Source: Bacillus sp. S3
GTDB taxonomy: Bacteria; Bacillota; Bacilli; Bacillales; Cytobacillaceae
Direction of reading: 5' to 3'
Assembly (NCBI RefSeq): GCF_005154805.1
Contig: NZ_CP039728.1
Location: forward strand, 124,001-188,000
DNA: 64,000 nt
Part shown: positions 17,757-26,425 of the stretch, one piece after another
How the letters are laid out: every line of letters begins with the position of its first letter
Numbering within the stretch: position 1 is the stretch's first letter
Program-made: the position numbers and the translations under genes
Notes under the pieces: generated by a model
The model's input: only the letters and a program-made list of their open reading frames with translations
Database searches by the model: none
Told to the model about the DNA's origin: nothing

Positions 17757-17785
17757 AAGAGCCGGTGCTAAACCGGCTTTTATTT
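17757..17785. terminator. Bidirectional terminator between the AbrB and HTH genes
   Basis: AGAGCCGGTGCTAAACCGGCTTTTATTT on the plus strand; the minus strand reads AAAGCCGGTTTAGCACCGGCTCTTTTG. Both directions have a T-tract. Confidence 0.75.
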
Positions 17786-19429
17786 ATTGTCAATCCATGC
17801 TTTCATCTTTTCAATGTTTGCCTTTGTTGGGGAGAGGATTTTTCCATTTTCATACCTAGATAACGTAGTATGTGATATTCCTATTTCCTTAGCAGCTTCC
17901 GCTAATTTTTTATTTCTACTAATCCGTAATCTCTTTATATTTTCTGGTGTCACATTTATTTCTGAAGCTGCGCTACTTGCGATTTCACTTTCAGTTAAAT
18001 TTTTTAAAAGCTCTGTAAAATTCATTTGTTCATAATTTTGCTGTTCTAACTCTGGTATGGTCAAATTGGGTTCTCTATTTTGTTCAGTGATTTCACTTGG
18101 AGGTACAATTTGAACCTTTGTATTTAACCAATGGTCTAAAAACCAACGCTTATCCTTTTCAATTACATTTTCATCAAAATTAATATATTTCCATTCCATA
18201 ATAATTCTATCTTGCTGTAAGGTGTCTAGAATATTTTCGAACTGTTCTTTCACCCTTGAACCATATCGGCCATTCTCATCAATTCCCATTACATTTAGTA
18301 ATCCTTTTTCTCCGCCTATACTGTATGGTCTAAAGTAATCAGCACCTTTTTGACGGATCCTCCACTGCCACGATAAATAACGAGCTAAGCGCTTATGATA
18401 TTTTTGCGTAAGAGGATTATATTGTAAGGTTTTTAAGGCTAACAAACCACTGCTTTTCTTTGAGCCATATAAAAAGTTAGCAAGCAGCTCCCCAGGGCGT
18501 ATCTTACATTCATAAATCCCAACCGGTTGAGAGTTCCGATATGCAACCGTTATACTGTCTAAGATAAAAAGGGGATTGAACTGAACCTGCTCCAATTCAT
18601 CCAACTCTTTACTTTCTGCATCTACAAATTTTAAATTATCCCGCTCGATTCTAATCCAAATGGTTGTCAATGCGGCTAACCGCTTCATTATTTCGTCACG
18701 TTCTTTTTTTCTATAACCAGATTGATAACCATCGACTTCTTTTCTTCCTTGCACTCGCCTTAAATTTAAAGCATCGTCAGTATGAAATTTTATCATCTCA
18801 TCTTTATGATTCGCTTGTTTCATCCATAAGATCGAAATAATATCAAAAATATCCGCGGTTAAGTCATCCATAGAGGTGATAGCCTGGGCTGTTAGGTTCT
18901 TCCATTGCTGAATCTCCTCAGAAGATAAAAGATGGGGTGTGTTATCTATCCCTCGTAACTGTGCTGTAGCTTGAATTGCCTTTTCCTTTATAAGAGCAGT
19001 TGGATACTCCATTTTTGGCATGAATTCATTTTTACTTATGGTTTCTCTTAGTCTATGGAACAAGAGAGCAGATCCTGACTCAATGAAACTTTGTTCTAAT
19101 AATTGAGTAACCACTTTTTGATTTGTACTAACAACTAAGGAGGAATTTTGTTCGATTTCAATATAAGGTACTACAAACTCTCGAATTTCACTTATGTAGG
19201 AGCCAATCCATTCATCTATTTCTTGTAAATTTAGCATGTGTTCACTTGATAACTTATTTAATATAACTAAAAAGGCCTTTAAGGACTGCGAAGGTTGAAA
19301 CTCAACACTTTCTTCTCCCATTAAACTTTTTAGTTCCTTATTCCAATTTGAAATTAGATTTGGATAATCGTGGAAGGTCTCCAGAGCAAAGTCTAAAAAT
19401 TTTTTAAATATCTCGTTTAATTCTGTCAT
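17780..19429 (-). CDS. Large protein with C-terminal XRE-type HTH, divergent from the replication initiator gene
   Basis: 549 residues from the ATG at 19429, which follows GGAGGGCG. The last ~50 residues are a clear XRE-type helix-turn-helix (KKLAEAAKEIGISHTTLSRY-ENGK). The middle region (about 250-400) carries RRVQGRKEVDGYQSGYRKKER and a segment with LARYLSWQWRIR, reminiscent of winged-helix DNA-binding proteins. I do not recognise the family. It is transcribed away from the iteron region, with the candidate initiator on the other side, so a role in replication or copy control is plausible but unproven. Confidence 0.6.
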   Translation of the reverse strand: MTELNEIFKKFLDFALETFHDYPNLISNWNKELKSLMGEESVEFQPSQSLKAFLVILNKLSSEHMLNLQEIDEWIGSYISEIREFVVPYIEIEQNSSLVVSTNQKVVTQLLEQSFIESGSALLFHRLRETISKNEFMPKMEYPTALIKEKAIQATAQLRGIDNTPHLLSSEEIQQWKNLTAQAITSMDDLTADIFDIISILWMKQANHKDEMIKFHTDDALNLRRVQGRKEVDGYQSGYRKKERDEIMKRLAALTTIWIRIERDNLKFVDAESKELDELEQVQFNPLFILDSITVAYRNSQPVGIYECKIRPGELLANFLYGSKKSSGLLALKTLQYNPLTQKYHKRLARYLSWQWRIRQKGADYFRPYSIGGEKGLLNVMGIDENGRYGSRVKEQFENILDTLQQDRIIMEWKYINFDENVIEKDKRWFLDHWLNTKVQIVPPSEITEQNREPNLTIPELEQQNYEQMNFTELLKNLTESEIASSAASEINVTPENIKRLRISRNKKLAEAAKEIGISHTTLSRYENGKILSPTKANIEKMKAWIDNK

Positions 19430-19606
19430 AATCGCCCTCCGCAAATTCTTATCTAATCTTTTATTATACTAATCTTTATACTTAATGCTGATATTGTCAA
19501 CAGTTCAAAGCGGAACAAAAATATCCATTTTGATCTCTTCTAATAACGGTATGGAAGGGGAATCCCGAAAATGAAATAATAGCGTATAAGCTAAACACAT
19601 TTACAT

Positions 19607-20100
19607 TTTGTGCACTTACCGTCCGATTTGACGTTACCCTTCACACTCATGCACAAAATGGCATTTTCACCACATGCACAAATTTATACTGATTTGACGT
19701 TACCCTTCACACTCGTGCACAAAGTGGTATTTTCAACCACATGCACAAACTTATGCAAATTTGACGTTACCCTTCACACTCATGCACAAAATTAATATCA
19801 TTTGGCGTAACCTTTCACACTAAAGCACAAAATCGACAATTTCCCTAAAAAAATGACGTTACCCTTCACACATAGATGCACAACATCTTGTGCATAAGCC
19901 TCTTATTAACTATAAAATAATGGCACCCTTTATCGAAAAAACATTGATTTATCAACTTTTATACACAATGCACAAATCTCGTTTTTTTGACGCTATCTCT
20001 CACATTAATTAGGTAATCTTGACGTTACCTATCACATGAAAAATCTCATCATTTTTTTCATCCCTTGGGGGACAAGGGTTTGAGGCACGTGCACAAATTG
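19607..20100. repeat. Iteron array: candidate plasmid replication origin
   Basis: Seven direct repeats of the consensus TTGACGTTACCCTTCACAC begin at 19628, 19694, 19761, 19802, 19853, 19987 and 20019. The first three match perfectly, and the others are degenerate. They are mostly followed by TCATGCACAAA. A second short motif, TGCACAAA, recurs on its own between them (19675, 19742, 19968, 20091). An AT-rich stretch and a DnaA box lie between iterons 5 and 6, and a candidate initiator gene starts ~170 bp after the last one. This is the standard architecture of an iteron-type origin. Confidence 0.8.
19959..19967 (+). promoter_or_regulatory. DnaA box within the candidate origin
   Basis: TTATACACA matches the DnaA consensus TTATNCACA exactly. 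It sits in AT-rich DNA between iterons 5 and 6. Confidence 0.6.
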
Positions 20101-20203
20101 GAAAATCCTTAATTAAGGGGGAACATTTTTCCAACTTTGCTTTTGCTATAATCCTAAATAGATTACTAGGTGGAAAAGGTGAAGAGAGAGGAGGCGGTAC
20201 ATA

Positions 20204-21313
20204 ATGAAAATCAAAATAGATGGCTTTCGTATGCATCAAGCAATATTAAAAGAATTTTATTTTATACGGGATCAATCATTTGAACGTCCGCCTGCTTCTG
20301 CATATGTAACCTATTTAACAATGCTCAAACAATTAGATAAAGAGAATAATCAAAGGGGAGTACTAAAAGAATATAATCTTTCCTATTGGGCAAAGAAACT
20401 TAATATTCCTTATTCCTCATTGTATTCGGGAAAAAAATACTTAGAAAAACTTAGCTTTATTAAAGAAGAAATACATAATGGAATCCCGGTGTTAGTCTTA
20501 AAAGACATTGAAAAGCTTAACAATCCAGGAATCGAAGGCGGAAAGTTAAATTACCTTCTCATTCCTAACGCACTTTTTGAAACCAATATTTTAGCTGAGA
20601 TGGTACGCACTTCAAATCCAGAAGGTATCGAATTATTATTGTCGTTATTCAATCAATTCCGGACAGCCATGTCTAAAAAAGAGTCCATTGAATTAACTCA
20701 GCTGCGTCAATCTAGAAATATGAGTACCTTAAAAAAGCTTTTAAATAAAAACTCCAAAAAGGTAAGAGAAATTTTGTCGCTGCTGGAACCGCTATTTGAT
20801 ATTGAATTTGATGGTGTAGAGTTCCGAGGAAAACAAATATGGGTCAGAAAAGTATATATCACTCTAAAAGAAGAGTGTGTTAAAGAACAGAGTGCTGAAC
20901 AATTTAAAATTGATCATCTTACAGCAATGTTATCTCACGAATTAACATATTTCCTTGATGGCAACCAAATTAAATATAAGGCCCGGGACCAATTTGATAT
21001 CATGTTCTCCTTTAAACAAGAAGTATATGATAAGTTAAAAATTATTAAAGACAATAGTGTTTTCAATTTAGAAAAGTCAGCAAAGCGATATTTCCTAAAA
21101 TGTATGGACGATATAGGAGGGTATTTACATGAACAAAGGGCGAGACTGACCACATTTAAAATTTTCTCTCTTGGCGCGCTCTTTAGGAAAGTATTTAGAA
21201 ACAATTTTGAACCCTTCATAAGGAAAATCCCTTATGCAATTATTCATGAAGCCAAGGTTGATTACTATGGTAAAACCGGAGCTTTTCCAGAGTTTTTAAA
21301 TTTTAATATGTAA
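20204..21313 (+). CDS. Candidate iteron-binding replication initiation protein
   Basis: 369 residues. The start at 20204 follows GAGAGAGGAGG. The N-terminal ~110 residues read as a winged-helix domain: YLTMLKQLDKENNQRGVLK, then YNLSYWAKKLNIPYSSLYSGKKYLEKLSFI and a beta-wing. A second predominantly helical region with ELTQLRQSRNMSTLKKLLNKN follows, so there may be two winged-helix units as in Rep_3-type initiators. It lies directly beside the iteron array, in the usual orientation. The identification rests on this context and fold pattern. A strong terminator follows at 21393. Confidence 0.65.
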   Translation: MKIKIDGFRMHQAILKEFYFIRDQSFERPPASAYVTYLTMLKQLDKENNQRGVLKEYNLSYWAKKLNIPYSSLYSGKKYLEKLSFIKEEIHNGIPVLVLKDIEKLNNPGIEGGKLNYLLIPNALFETNILAEMVRTSNPEGIELLLSLFNQFRTAMSKKESIELTQLRQSRNMSTLKKLLNKNSKKVREILSLLEPLFDIEFDGVEFRGKQIWVRKVYITLKEECVKEQSAEQFKIDHLTAMLSHELTYFLDGNQIKYKARDQFDIMFSFKQEVYDKLKIIKDNSVFNLEKSAKRYFLKCMDDIGGYLHEQRARLTTFKIFSLGALFRKVFRNNFEPFIRKIPYAIIHEAKVDYYGKTGAFPEFLNFNM

Positions 21314-21392
21314 GTAGCCCTGTCAAAAAAATTATTGTTTGCAGGGCTATTAGTAATGGATTGCTATCAATTTGCTTAAAAACAAGTAATGC

Positions 21393-21428
21393 AAAAAGAG
21401 GACATCGGTTGATATGTCCTCTTTTTTT
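21393..21428 (+). terminator. Rho-independent terminator after the initiator gene
   Basis: The stem AAAAAGAGGACAT/ATGTCCTCTTTTTTT has an 8-base loop. A weaker inverted repeat, TAGCCCTG/CAGGGCTA, lies just before it (21315-21350). Confidence 0.9.
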
Positions 21429-21621
21429 ATAGTGTTAAATTACGAATATCTACTTGTGAATTTGTGATTATATAAAATATAAACCTGTATATATATGAAT
21501 ATAAAAATTGTACCACTGTTGATATGTTAGAAAGATAAATGATAATATGTGTATTTCTTAAGAATGGGAAAGTTAAACTCTGTTAAAATCCTCTAAGCCC
21601 TTATCCTAGAAGGGAAGGAAA

Positions 21622-21690
21622 GTGGTTGATAAAAAAAGCTTATTAATATCTGTTATTTTTATTATTTTATTATTTCTTATTACTATATGA
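21622..21690 (+). CDS. Possible 22-residue membrane peptide
   Basis: GTG start preceded by GAAGGGAAGG. It encodes MVDKKSLLISVIFIILLFLI then TI: a short charged head and one membrane segment. Such peptides occur next to plasmid replication genes, sometimes as type I toxins. The AT-rich composition makes chance possible. Confidence 0.35.
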   Translation: MVDKKSLLISVIFIILLFLITI

Positions 21691-21772
21691 ATTATTTATT
21701 TTTATATGATAAATAAACAAATATGTGTTCTCTAAGTACTCTCATATAAAATTTTATTCAAATGATAGGTAA
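21691..21772. other. AT-rich intergenic DNA, nothing recognised
   Basis: This is the part of the 21.43-22.05 kb gap between the two candidate small genes. The whole gap is strongly AT-rich, and apart from the two small frames I see no repeat or structured RNA in it. Confidence 0.4.
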
Positions 21773-21874
21773 TTATTTCACTTTTACACTTACAATTTTA
21801 AATCCGGCCTTCTTGGCTTTTTTTGCCGCTGCTGCTATCAACTTTGCTTCTTTTTCTTTCTCCCTTTTTTTCAT
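21773..21874 (-). CDS. Possible 33-residue highly basic protein
   Basis: ATG at 21874, 11 bases after AGAAGGG. It encodes MKKREKEKEAKLIAAAAKKA followed by KKAGFKIVSVKVK: more than a third Lys/Arg, helical, with a short beta tail. The frame is open upstream for 14 more codons (ILGLRIKYRRDEHK), so this may be the remnant of a longer gene. Function unknown. Confidence 0.35.
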   Translation of the reverse strand: MKKREKEKEAKLIAAAAKKAKKAGFKIVSVKVK

Positions 21875-22048
21875 TTTATGTTCATCCCTTCTATATTTAA
21901 TTCTTAGCCCAAGTATTGACCGTTAAAACTAAAAATATACAACTATAGGTTCTAAAACCAGTCTTCCCTATCTATATTTCTATTGAAGATGGAAAACTGG
22001 AAAAGTGACCATGAGTTAAAATCAAAATGATAAGAGGTGGGGGATAGA

Positions 22049-22522
22049 ATGGGGTATATTAATCCATTGTTCAATAATACTGCGATAACAAAAACTAAAC
22101 CGCCATCTGCGGTTCAAAAAAAACAATCGGATAAAATTAGAGCAACTCGTTCCGATAAGACTCATAACATTAAGTTTCCTGTAACACCAATTTTACAAAT
22201 GAAGTTAAAAAGCTACCTTAGACAAGCAAAAAGAATGTATCAGATTGAAGGTAAAGAAGATATAACTCAAACAAAATTTAACACTCTTCTGCTTCGATAT
22301 GGACTAGCACATAAGAAAATCCTTATCTGGAATCATGAATATCAGGATACAAAAGTTTATATGCACACAAATATTCTTGAAATAGAATACGAAAAGGAAA
22401 TAGGCGGGCCGCATGGATTAACTATTCAAAAAAATCTATCTGATCGAAAAGTCGTGTTTCATATTATTCTGTCTGTATTAAGATGGTTGGAAGGAGGGGG
22501 AGACATTGAAAAAATCTTATAG
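22049..22522 (+). CDS. Unknown basic protein, first of an overlapping pair
   Basis: 157 residues from the ATG at 22049 after AGAGGTGGGGG; a GTG at 22037 lies inside this site. The first ~45 residues are Lys/Thr-rich and likely disordered. The rest is a compact alpha/beta domain (VTPILQMKLKSYLRQAKRMY). Its end overlaps the next gene by 17 bp, so the two are translated together. Position near the origin could suggest partition or copy control, but no motif shows it. Confidence 0.55.
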   Translation: MGYINPLFNNTAITKTKPPSAVQKKQSDKIRATRSDKTHNIKFPVTPILQMKLKSYLRQAKRMYQIEGKEDITQTKFNTLLLRYGLAHKKILIWNHEYQDTKVYMHTNILEIEYEKEIGGPHGLTIQKNLSDRKVVFHIILSVLRWLEGGGDIEKIL

Positions 22523-23135
22523 TAGCTGGAACCTTCTCCAAAGTAAATTAACTGGCTCGACCGAACCAGAGGGCTTTTTCAAAGGCTTTTTTACCAATCG
22601 AAAATACATTACAATTCAAATTCCATATTTCGACTACTTAAGAGGAAAAATTTTTGTCAACGATTTAAAAGATAACTTTAATGAAGAAGTACCTTATCGA
22701 TTTGATTTAAGTGTATTAATTTATCTGCTTTACGACGATTTCCTTAATCAAGTAAAGAGGGGAGCAAAACCACAACAGATATCTGACTACTTAAAAGCTG
22801 GAAAGCAGAAATACTTCCAAAAAAGGGTGGAGCAAAAACGTATCATGAAACCTCTAACTAAGCATGTTTTTGAGTTTGAAACAATTGAGGAAGAAATAGA
22901 TGATAACCACGACAAAGAAAACAAGACAGCCTATCTAGAGCTTCGTATGCGTGAATCTGAGGTGTTAAGAGGGGAAGTTTTAATTCACGATTTAGAGCCC
23001 TTCCTTAAAGGCACAGAGGTTACCATAGAAGAGTTAATTGCTATTGTCTATCTAGATTTTATAGACAACGTGAAAAGTGAAGGGAACTCACTTAAAGTTC
23101 AAAAGTCTATTTTAACTCATATAAAACGATTTTAA
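22506..23135 (+). CDS. Unknown acidic/helical protein, second of an overlapping pair
   Basis: 209 residues, TTG start six bases after GGAAGGAGGGGG. It contains an internal duplication: ITIQIPYFDYLRGKIFVNDL-KDNF near residue 37 and LELRMRESEVLRGEVLIHDL-EPF near 143. Each is followed by a helical segment ending near DFLNQVKRG or DFIDNVKSEG. It is thus a two-repeat protein of ~90-residue units. Function unknown; translationally coupled to the gene before it. Confidence 0.55.
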   Translation: MKKSYSSWNLLQSKLTGSTEPEGFFKGFFTNRKYITIQIPYFDYLRGKIFVNDLKDNFNEEVPYRFDLSVLIYLLYDDFLNQVKRGAKPQQISDYLKAGKQKYFQKRVEQKRIMKPLTKHVFEFETIEEEIDDNHDKENKTAYLELRMRESEVLRGEVLIHDLEPFLKGTEVTIEELIAIVYLDFIDNVKSEGNSLKVQKSILTHIKRF

Positions 23136-23635
23136 TCAATAAGAATGGACAGGCCATAGGATGAAAACTATGGCTATATTTGCTTTGAGAAAATTAAAAA
23201 TACCAAAAATCAATTTTTGGATTAAATCGGGTAGCATATTCACATTTTTGTCTTTTGCTATAAGTTCGAAGAAAGGTTGTATTCAAAATAAAAGAAGGTA
23301 TCTGGAAAGTGAGGAAATCCGTGGTTTCCGAAGGCTTTTACTTTGCTAAAACCAGAGATCGGATAGGGAGAACTTTTGCCACACTATGAACAGCAGTATT
23401 TTACATCATCAAATGCGTTTTTTGGGATTAATACATGATTAATATTATCTAAAATGAATTCACCAAAGAGAAGAGGAAATAATTATAAATTCAGTTAATT
23501 ATATTCCAATATAAGTAATAATATGGTAATTTAGTATTAGGTGGTAGGAAATTATTACCAAATTTAAGGCTATGCTACAAAAAAATTTATTGTTCATGTT
23601 TTTGAATATTATAATTAAAAAAGGGGGGCGGGAAA
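23136..23635. other. Intergenic 500 bp, mostly featureless
   Basis: A short inverted repeat, GCCATAG/CTATGGC, lies at about 23154-23176 without a T-run. A 62-codon frame from 23161 has no ribosome binding site and unconvincing composition. The rest is AT-rich. I see no RNA gene. Confidence 0.4.
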
Positions 23636-23911
23636 ATGAAAAAATGGTTATTTTATTCAGCTTTAAATCTTTTATTTGTAATAGTTTTTTATATCTTTAT
23701 TTCTTCGTATATAAAGTATGTCACCACCACGATAGAACTTTCTACGTTGCAAATGGGAATACCAATACTACTTTTATTTTTCAGTTTGGCAATTTATTTT
23801 ATTGTAATAAGAAATAAATTCATTAAAAACACGACTGACAAAATCTATTTTTTATCTTCTTTTTTTATCTTGATGATAATAACCTATTTGATAATACATT
23901 TCTATTATTAG
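23636..23911 (+). CDS. Small polytopic membrane protein
   Basis: 91 residues, ATG after AAGGGGGGCGGG. Three hydrophobic segments (about residues 4-25, 38-60 and 72-91) and almost no loops. It lies 50 bp upstream of a secreted wall-binding protein gene. Its size and topology would suit an immunity or helper protein for that product, but this is inferred from position only. Confidence 0.6.
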   Translation: MKKWLFYSALNLLFVIVFYIFISSYIKYVTTTIELSTLQMGIPILLLFFSLAIYFIVIRNKFIKNTTDKIYFLSSFFILMIITYLIIHFYY

Positions 23912-23961
23912 GCCATAAATGTGCTATTGTGAGTTCGTGTAGATATTGACGGGGGATTGTT

Positions 23962-24315
23962 ATGAAAAAAATATTAGTTGTAACAATTATAATAATGTTG
24001 ACATTTGGTTATTTATCTCCTTCTTTTGTAAATGCATCATCAAATTCTGAATCCAATTTCTTACCATTAGATCCTCAAAATTCACCAAGAACTTTTAATT
24101 ATGATATGGAAAATTATGATATTAATATTTTGGAAGATAATGAAGAAGAAAGATTAGTTCGAGTTACAGATAAAACAACTGGAGAAGTATCTGAGAGTAG
24201 ATACAATAAAGAAGATAATGAGGTACGCACTTCGTTAATTAAAGCAAATGGAGAAAGTGAAGAAATCTTTAACATTAATTTAACCGATGAAGAAAAAAGC
24301 TATAGAATCAATTAA
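23962..24315 (+). CDS. N-terminal part of a secreted wall-binding protein (frameshifted)
   Basis: 117 residues starting after GGGGGATTGTT. The first ~26 residues are a signal peptide ending near VNASS. An acidic, pro-region-like segment follows. The frame stops at 24315, but the protein plausibly continues in the +1 frame after an A6 run at about 24295-24300: without one A it would read TDEEKAIESIKVQSASSS and go on into the wall-binding repeats. The next frame has no ribosome binding site of its own. Confidence 0.65.
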   Translation: MKKILVVTIIIMLTFGYLSPSFVNASSNSESNFLPLDPQNSPRTFNYDMENYDINILEDNEEERLVRVTDKTTGEVSESRYNKEDNEVRTSLIKANGESEEIFNINLTDEEKSYRIN

Positions 24316-25072
24316 GGTACAGAGTGCAAGTTCAAGTTTATTAGCCCATAGTTCTGGTAGTCGTTTTAATAACTATTTTGAATATTATTACTACTCTGGA
24401 AACACTTGGTTTTTAAAGGTGGATAGCTCTGGGAAAACTGCCATTGAAAATACTAAGAATGGTAAAAATATCCTTGGATTTCGTGATTCAGTAAATTCAC
24501 TTAGATCTGCTGAAATTAAATGGTTGGATTTTGCAGGTGCTTCAGCAACGTCATGGGTAGTTGCTATTATAACGGCTCCTACTGGATTTGGACTTGCTGT
24601 AGGAACACTTACAGCAGTTGGGTTAGCATTTCTTGCTAATAGTTACGCCGAGGATATGAAGGCCTATGCAGATGATTGCCGGTTTTACTTTTTAAGAGTT
24701 TTATCTGGTTGGATAGAGGATGGTAAGTACACCTGGTATTATTATGATATCTATGGTAATAAGACAATAGGTTGGAAAAACATTATGAGTAAATGGTACT
24801 ATTTTAATTCCTCAGGTGTTATGCAATTTGGTTGGTTGTTGGATGGAGGAAAATGGTATTATTTAGATTATTTAACAGGAGCTATGAAAACAGGGTGGCT
24901 TTTAGATGGTGGGAATTGGTATTATCTAAATAGCCCATCAGGCAATATGTCAAATAGTGGATGGCAATTGATAGGTGGTAAATATTACTACTTCTATAGC
25001 AATGGAGTAATGGCTGTTAATACAACTATTGGTGGATACCGAGTGGGCTCTGACGGTGCTTGGATCCCTTAA
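24287..25072 (+). CDS. C-terminal part: hydrophobic domain plus choline-binding-type wall repeats (frameshifted)
   Basis: The frame from 24287 encodes up to 261 residues. A Ser/Tyr-rich segment leads to a strongly hydrophobic Gly/Ala-rich stretch (about residues 82-118: TSWVVAIITAPTGFGLAVGT, then LTAVGLAFLAN). At least five CW_binding_1-type repeats follow, of the form GW-x-GG-KWYY-x(4)-G-x-M, ending at DGAWIP. The ATG has no ribosome binding site, so this is probably the second half of the gene at 23962. The intact product would be secreted, bound to wall polymer, and carry a membrane-active-looking segment. A bacteriocin-like or toxin role is possible, not shown. Confidence 0.6.
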   Translation: MKKKAIESIKVQSASSSLLAHSSGSRFNNYFEYYYYSGNTWFLKVDSSGKTAIENTKNGKNILGFRDSVNSLRSAEIKWLDFAGASATSWVVAIITAPTGFGLAVGTLTAVGLAFLANSYAEDMKAYADDCRFYFLRVLSGWIEDGKYTWYYYDIYGNKTIGWKNIMSKWYYFNSSGVMQFGWLLDGGKWYYLDYLTGAMKTGWLLDGGNWYYLNSPSGNMSNSGWQLIGGKYYYFYSNGVMAVNTTIGGYRVGSDGAWIP

Positions 25073-25092
25073 TACAGATAATAAAGACCTTG

Positions 25093-25120
25093 AAAAGGAT
25101 TGGGAAACCAATCCTTTTTT
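25093..25120. terminator. Terminator between the wall-binding gene and uvrX
   Basis: AAAAGGATTGG GAAA CCAATCCTTTTTT: perfect stem, tetraloop and T-run. It can serve both converging genes. Confidence 0.9.
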
Positions 25121-25149
25121 GTTGATCCATTCTAACAAATTGATGGAGT

Positions 25150-26415
25150 CTAGCCCTTGTGTCCTCCCACAAGGGTTGCTCTGTGTTTGGCTGTACCGGC
25201 TGCTGTATAAGAAACTGCTCTTAAAAGAGAAGCTGAGCCAAATTTCTTTCTTATTTTATCTACTACATATCCAAGCTCACGTTTTTTCCATCCGTTAGCA
25301 TCAAATAAGCTAAGCTGCATTTCGTAATCGTCCTCTAAGTTACTAATTGATATCGAAACCTGTCTTACGGTTTGCCCTCTATAATGTTCCTTTAATAATT
25401 CAAGACAAATCTTATAAATATCTATTGTAACGTTAGTTGGTTCGTCAATGGTCCTGGATCGATGAAAGCCACCACCAAATTCATCTTTACTATATCCAAG
25501 CCCGAAGCTGATTGTTCTGCCGACTTTTCGAGCATTTCTAGTTCTACGAGCCACTTCTTCACACATTTCTAAAATAACAGTTTTAATTTCAGTTTCATTT
25601 TTGTAATCACGCAAAAGAATTTGGCTTTTTCCAAAGCTGACTTGTTTTTGCATAATGGGAGCACCCAGCTCAGATAGATCCACCCCCCAAGCATGATAAT
25701 AAAGTTGATTGCCCATTATTCCGAATTTCTTTTCAAGCAAGTTCAAGTCGTATTTTGCCAGCTGACCAATCGTAAAAATCCCCATACTATTCAGGTTTTT
25801 TTCCATTCGTGGGCCAATTCCCCACATTTCTGATATTGGAGATATTGGCCACAACTTTGATGGTATATCATCATAAGTCCACGTAGCTATACCACCAGGA
25901 GCACTTTTGGATTCTAAATCAAGTGCAAGCTTCGCCATCAACATATTGGGGCCAATCCCTACAGTACATGGCAAGCCAAAATCTTTATTAATATCCGATT
26001 GAATCTGTTTTGCGATTGTTTCAGGATCCCCCCATATTTTTTCAAGTCCTTTTACATCTAAAAAACTTTCATCCACGGAATATGTGTGTATAGCAGTTGG
26101 AGGTACATAACGGTAAAACAATTTTGTGATTTCAGTGGAAACACGAATAAATAAGCCCATTTGAGGGTTCACGATATGAATCCTGGGATCTTCAGGAATT
26201 TCAAATAGCCGAGAACCTGTTTTAATTTTAAAATCTCTTTTAAGTGCAGGGGAAGCAGCTAAAACAACACTTCCTGACCTGTCTGTGTTGCCAACTACAG
26301 CTAGATAGCATGTAAGAGGGTCCAAGTTACGGTGGACAGCTGCCACACTGGAATAAAAGCTTTTCATGTCAACACAAAGTATTTTTCTATCTGGAAATTG
26401 GGTGTAGTCAATCAT
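25150..26415 (-). CDS. uvrX: Y-family DNA polymerase, UvrX/YqjW type
   Basis: 421 residues, close to the family's usual length. The palm motifs are intact: KILCVDMKSFYSSV with Asp16, and TYSVDESFLDV with Asp115-Glu116. The helix-hairpin-helix region (SEMWGIGPRMEKNLNSMGIF) and the little-finger domain follow. These enzymes copy past DNA lesions and belong to the SOS response in Bacillus and its phages and plasmids. It lies 10 bp downstream of a YolD-family gene, the usual pair, with a LexA box upstream of both. Confidence 0.92.
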   Translation of the reverse strand: MIDYTQFPDRKILCVDMKSFYSSVAAVHRNLDPLTCYLAVVGNTDRSGSVVLAASPALKRDFKIKTGSRLFEIPEDPRIHIVNPQMGLFIRVSTEITKLFYRYVPPTAIHTYSVDESFLDVKGLEKIWGDPETIAKQIQSDINKDFGLPCTVGIGPNMLMAKLALDLESKSAPGGIATWTYDDIPSKLWPISPISEMWGIGPRMEKNLNSMGIFTIGQLAKYDLNLLEKKFGIMGNQLYYHAWGVDLSELGAPIMQKQVSFGKSQILLRDYKNETEIKTVILEMCEEVARRTRNARKVGRTISFGLGYSKDEFGGGFHRSRTIDEPTNVTIDIYKICLELLKEHYRGQTVRQVSISISNLEDDYEMQLSLFDANGWKKRELGYVVDKIRKKFGSASLLRAVSYTAAGTAKHRATLVGGHKG

Positions 26416-26425
26416 GCTGTTTCCC

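Noticed and set aside
19620..20040. Possible CRISPR array
   Set aside because: Repeats are 19-30 bp, but spacing is irregular (41-134 bp), copies are degenerate, spacers share TGCACAAA motifs, and no cas genes are near. Iterons explain it better.
22049..23135. ParM/ParR partition pair
   Set aside because: No actin-like ATPase motifs in either protein and sizes do not fit; left as unknown.
23161..23349. 62-codon open frame
   Set aside because: No ribosome binding site, composition unlike neighbouring genes, and it begins inside a hairpin.
24287..24315. Programmed -1 frameshift at the A6G heptamer
   Set aside because: The codon phase of the A-run does not match X XXY YYZ in the upstream frame, and the needed shift is +1, not -1. 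Mutation or transcriptional slippage is more likely.
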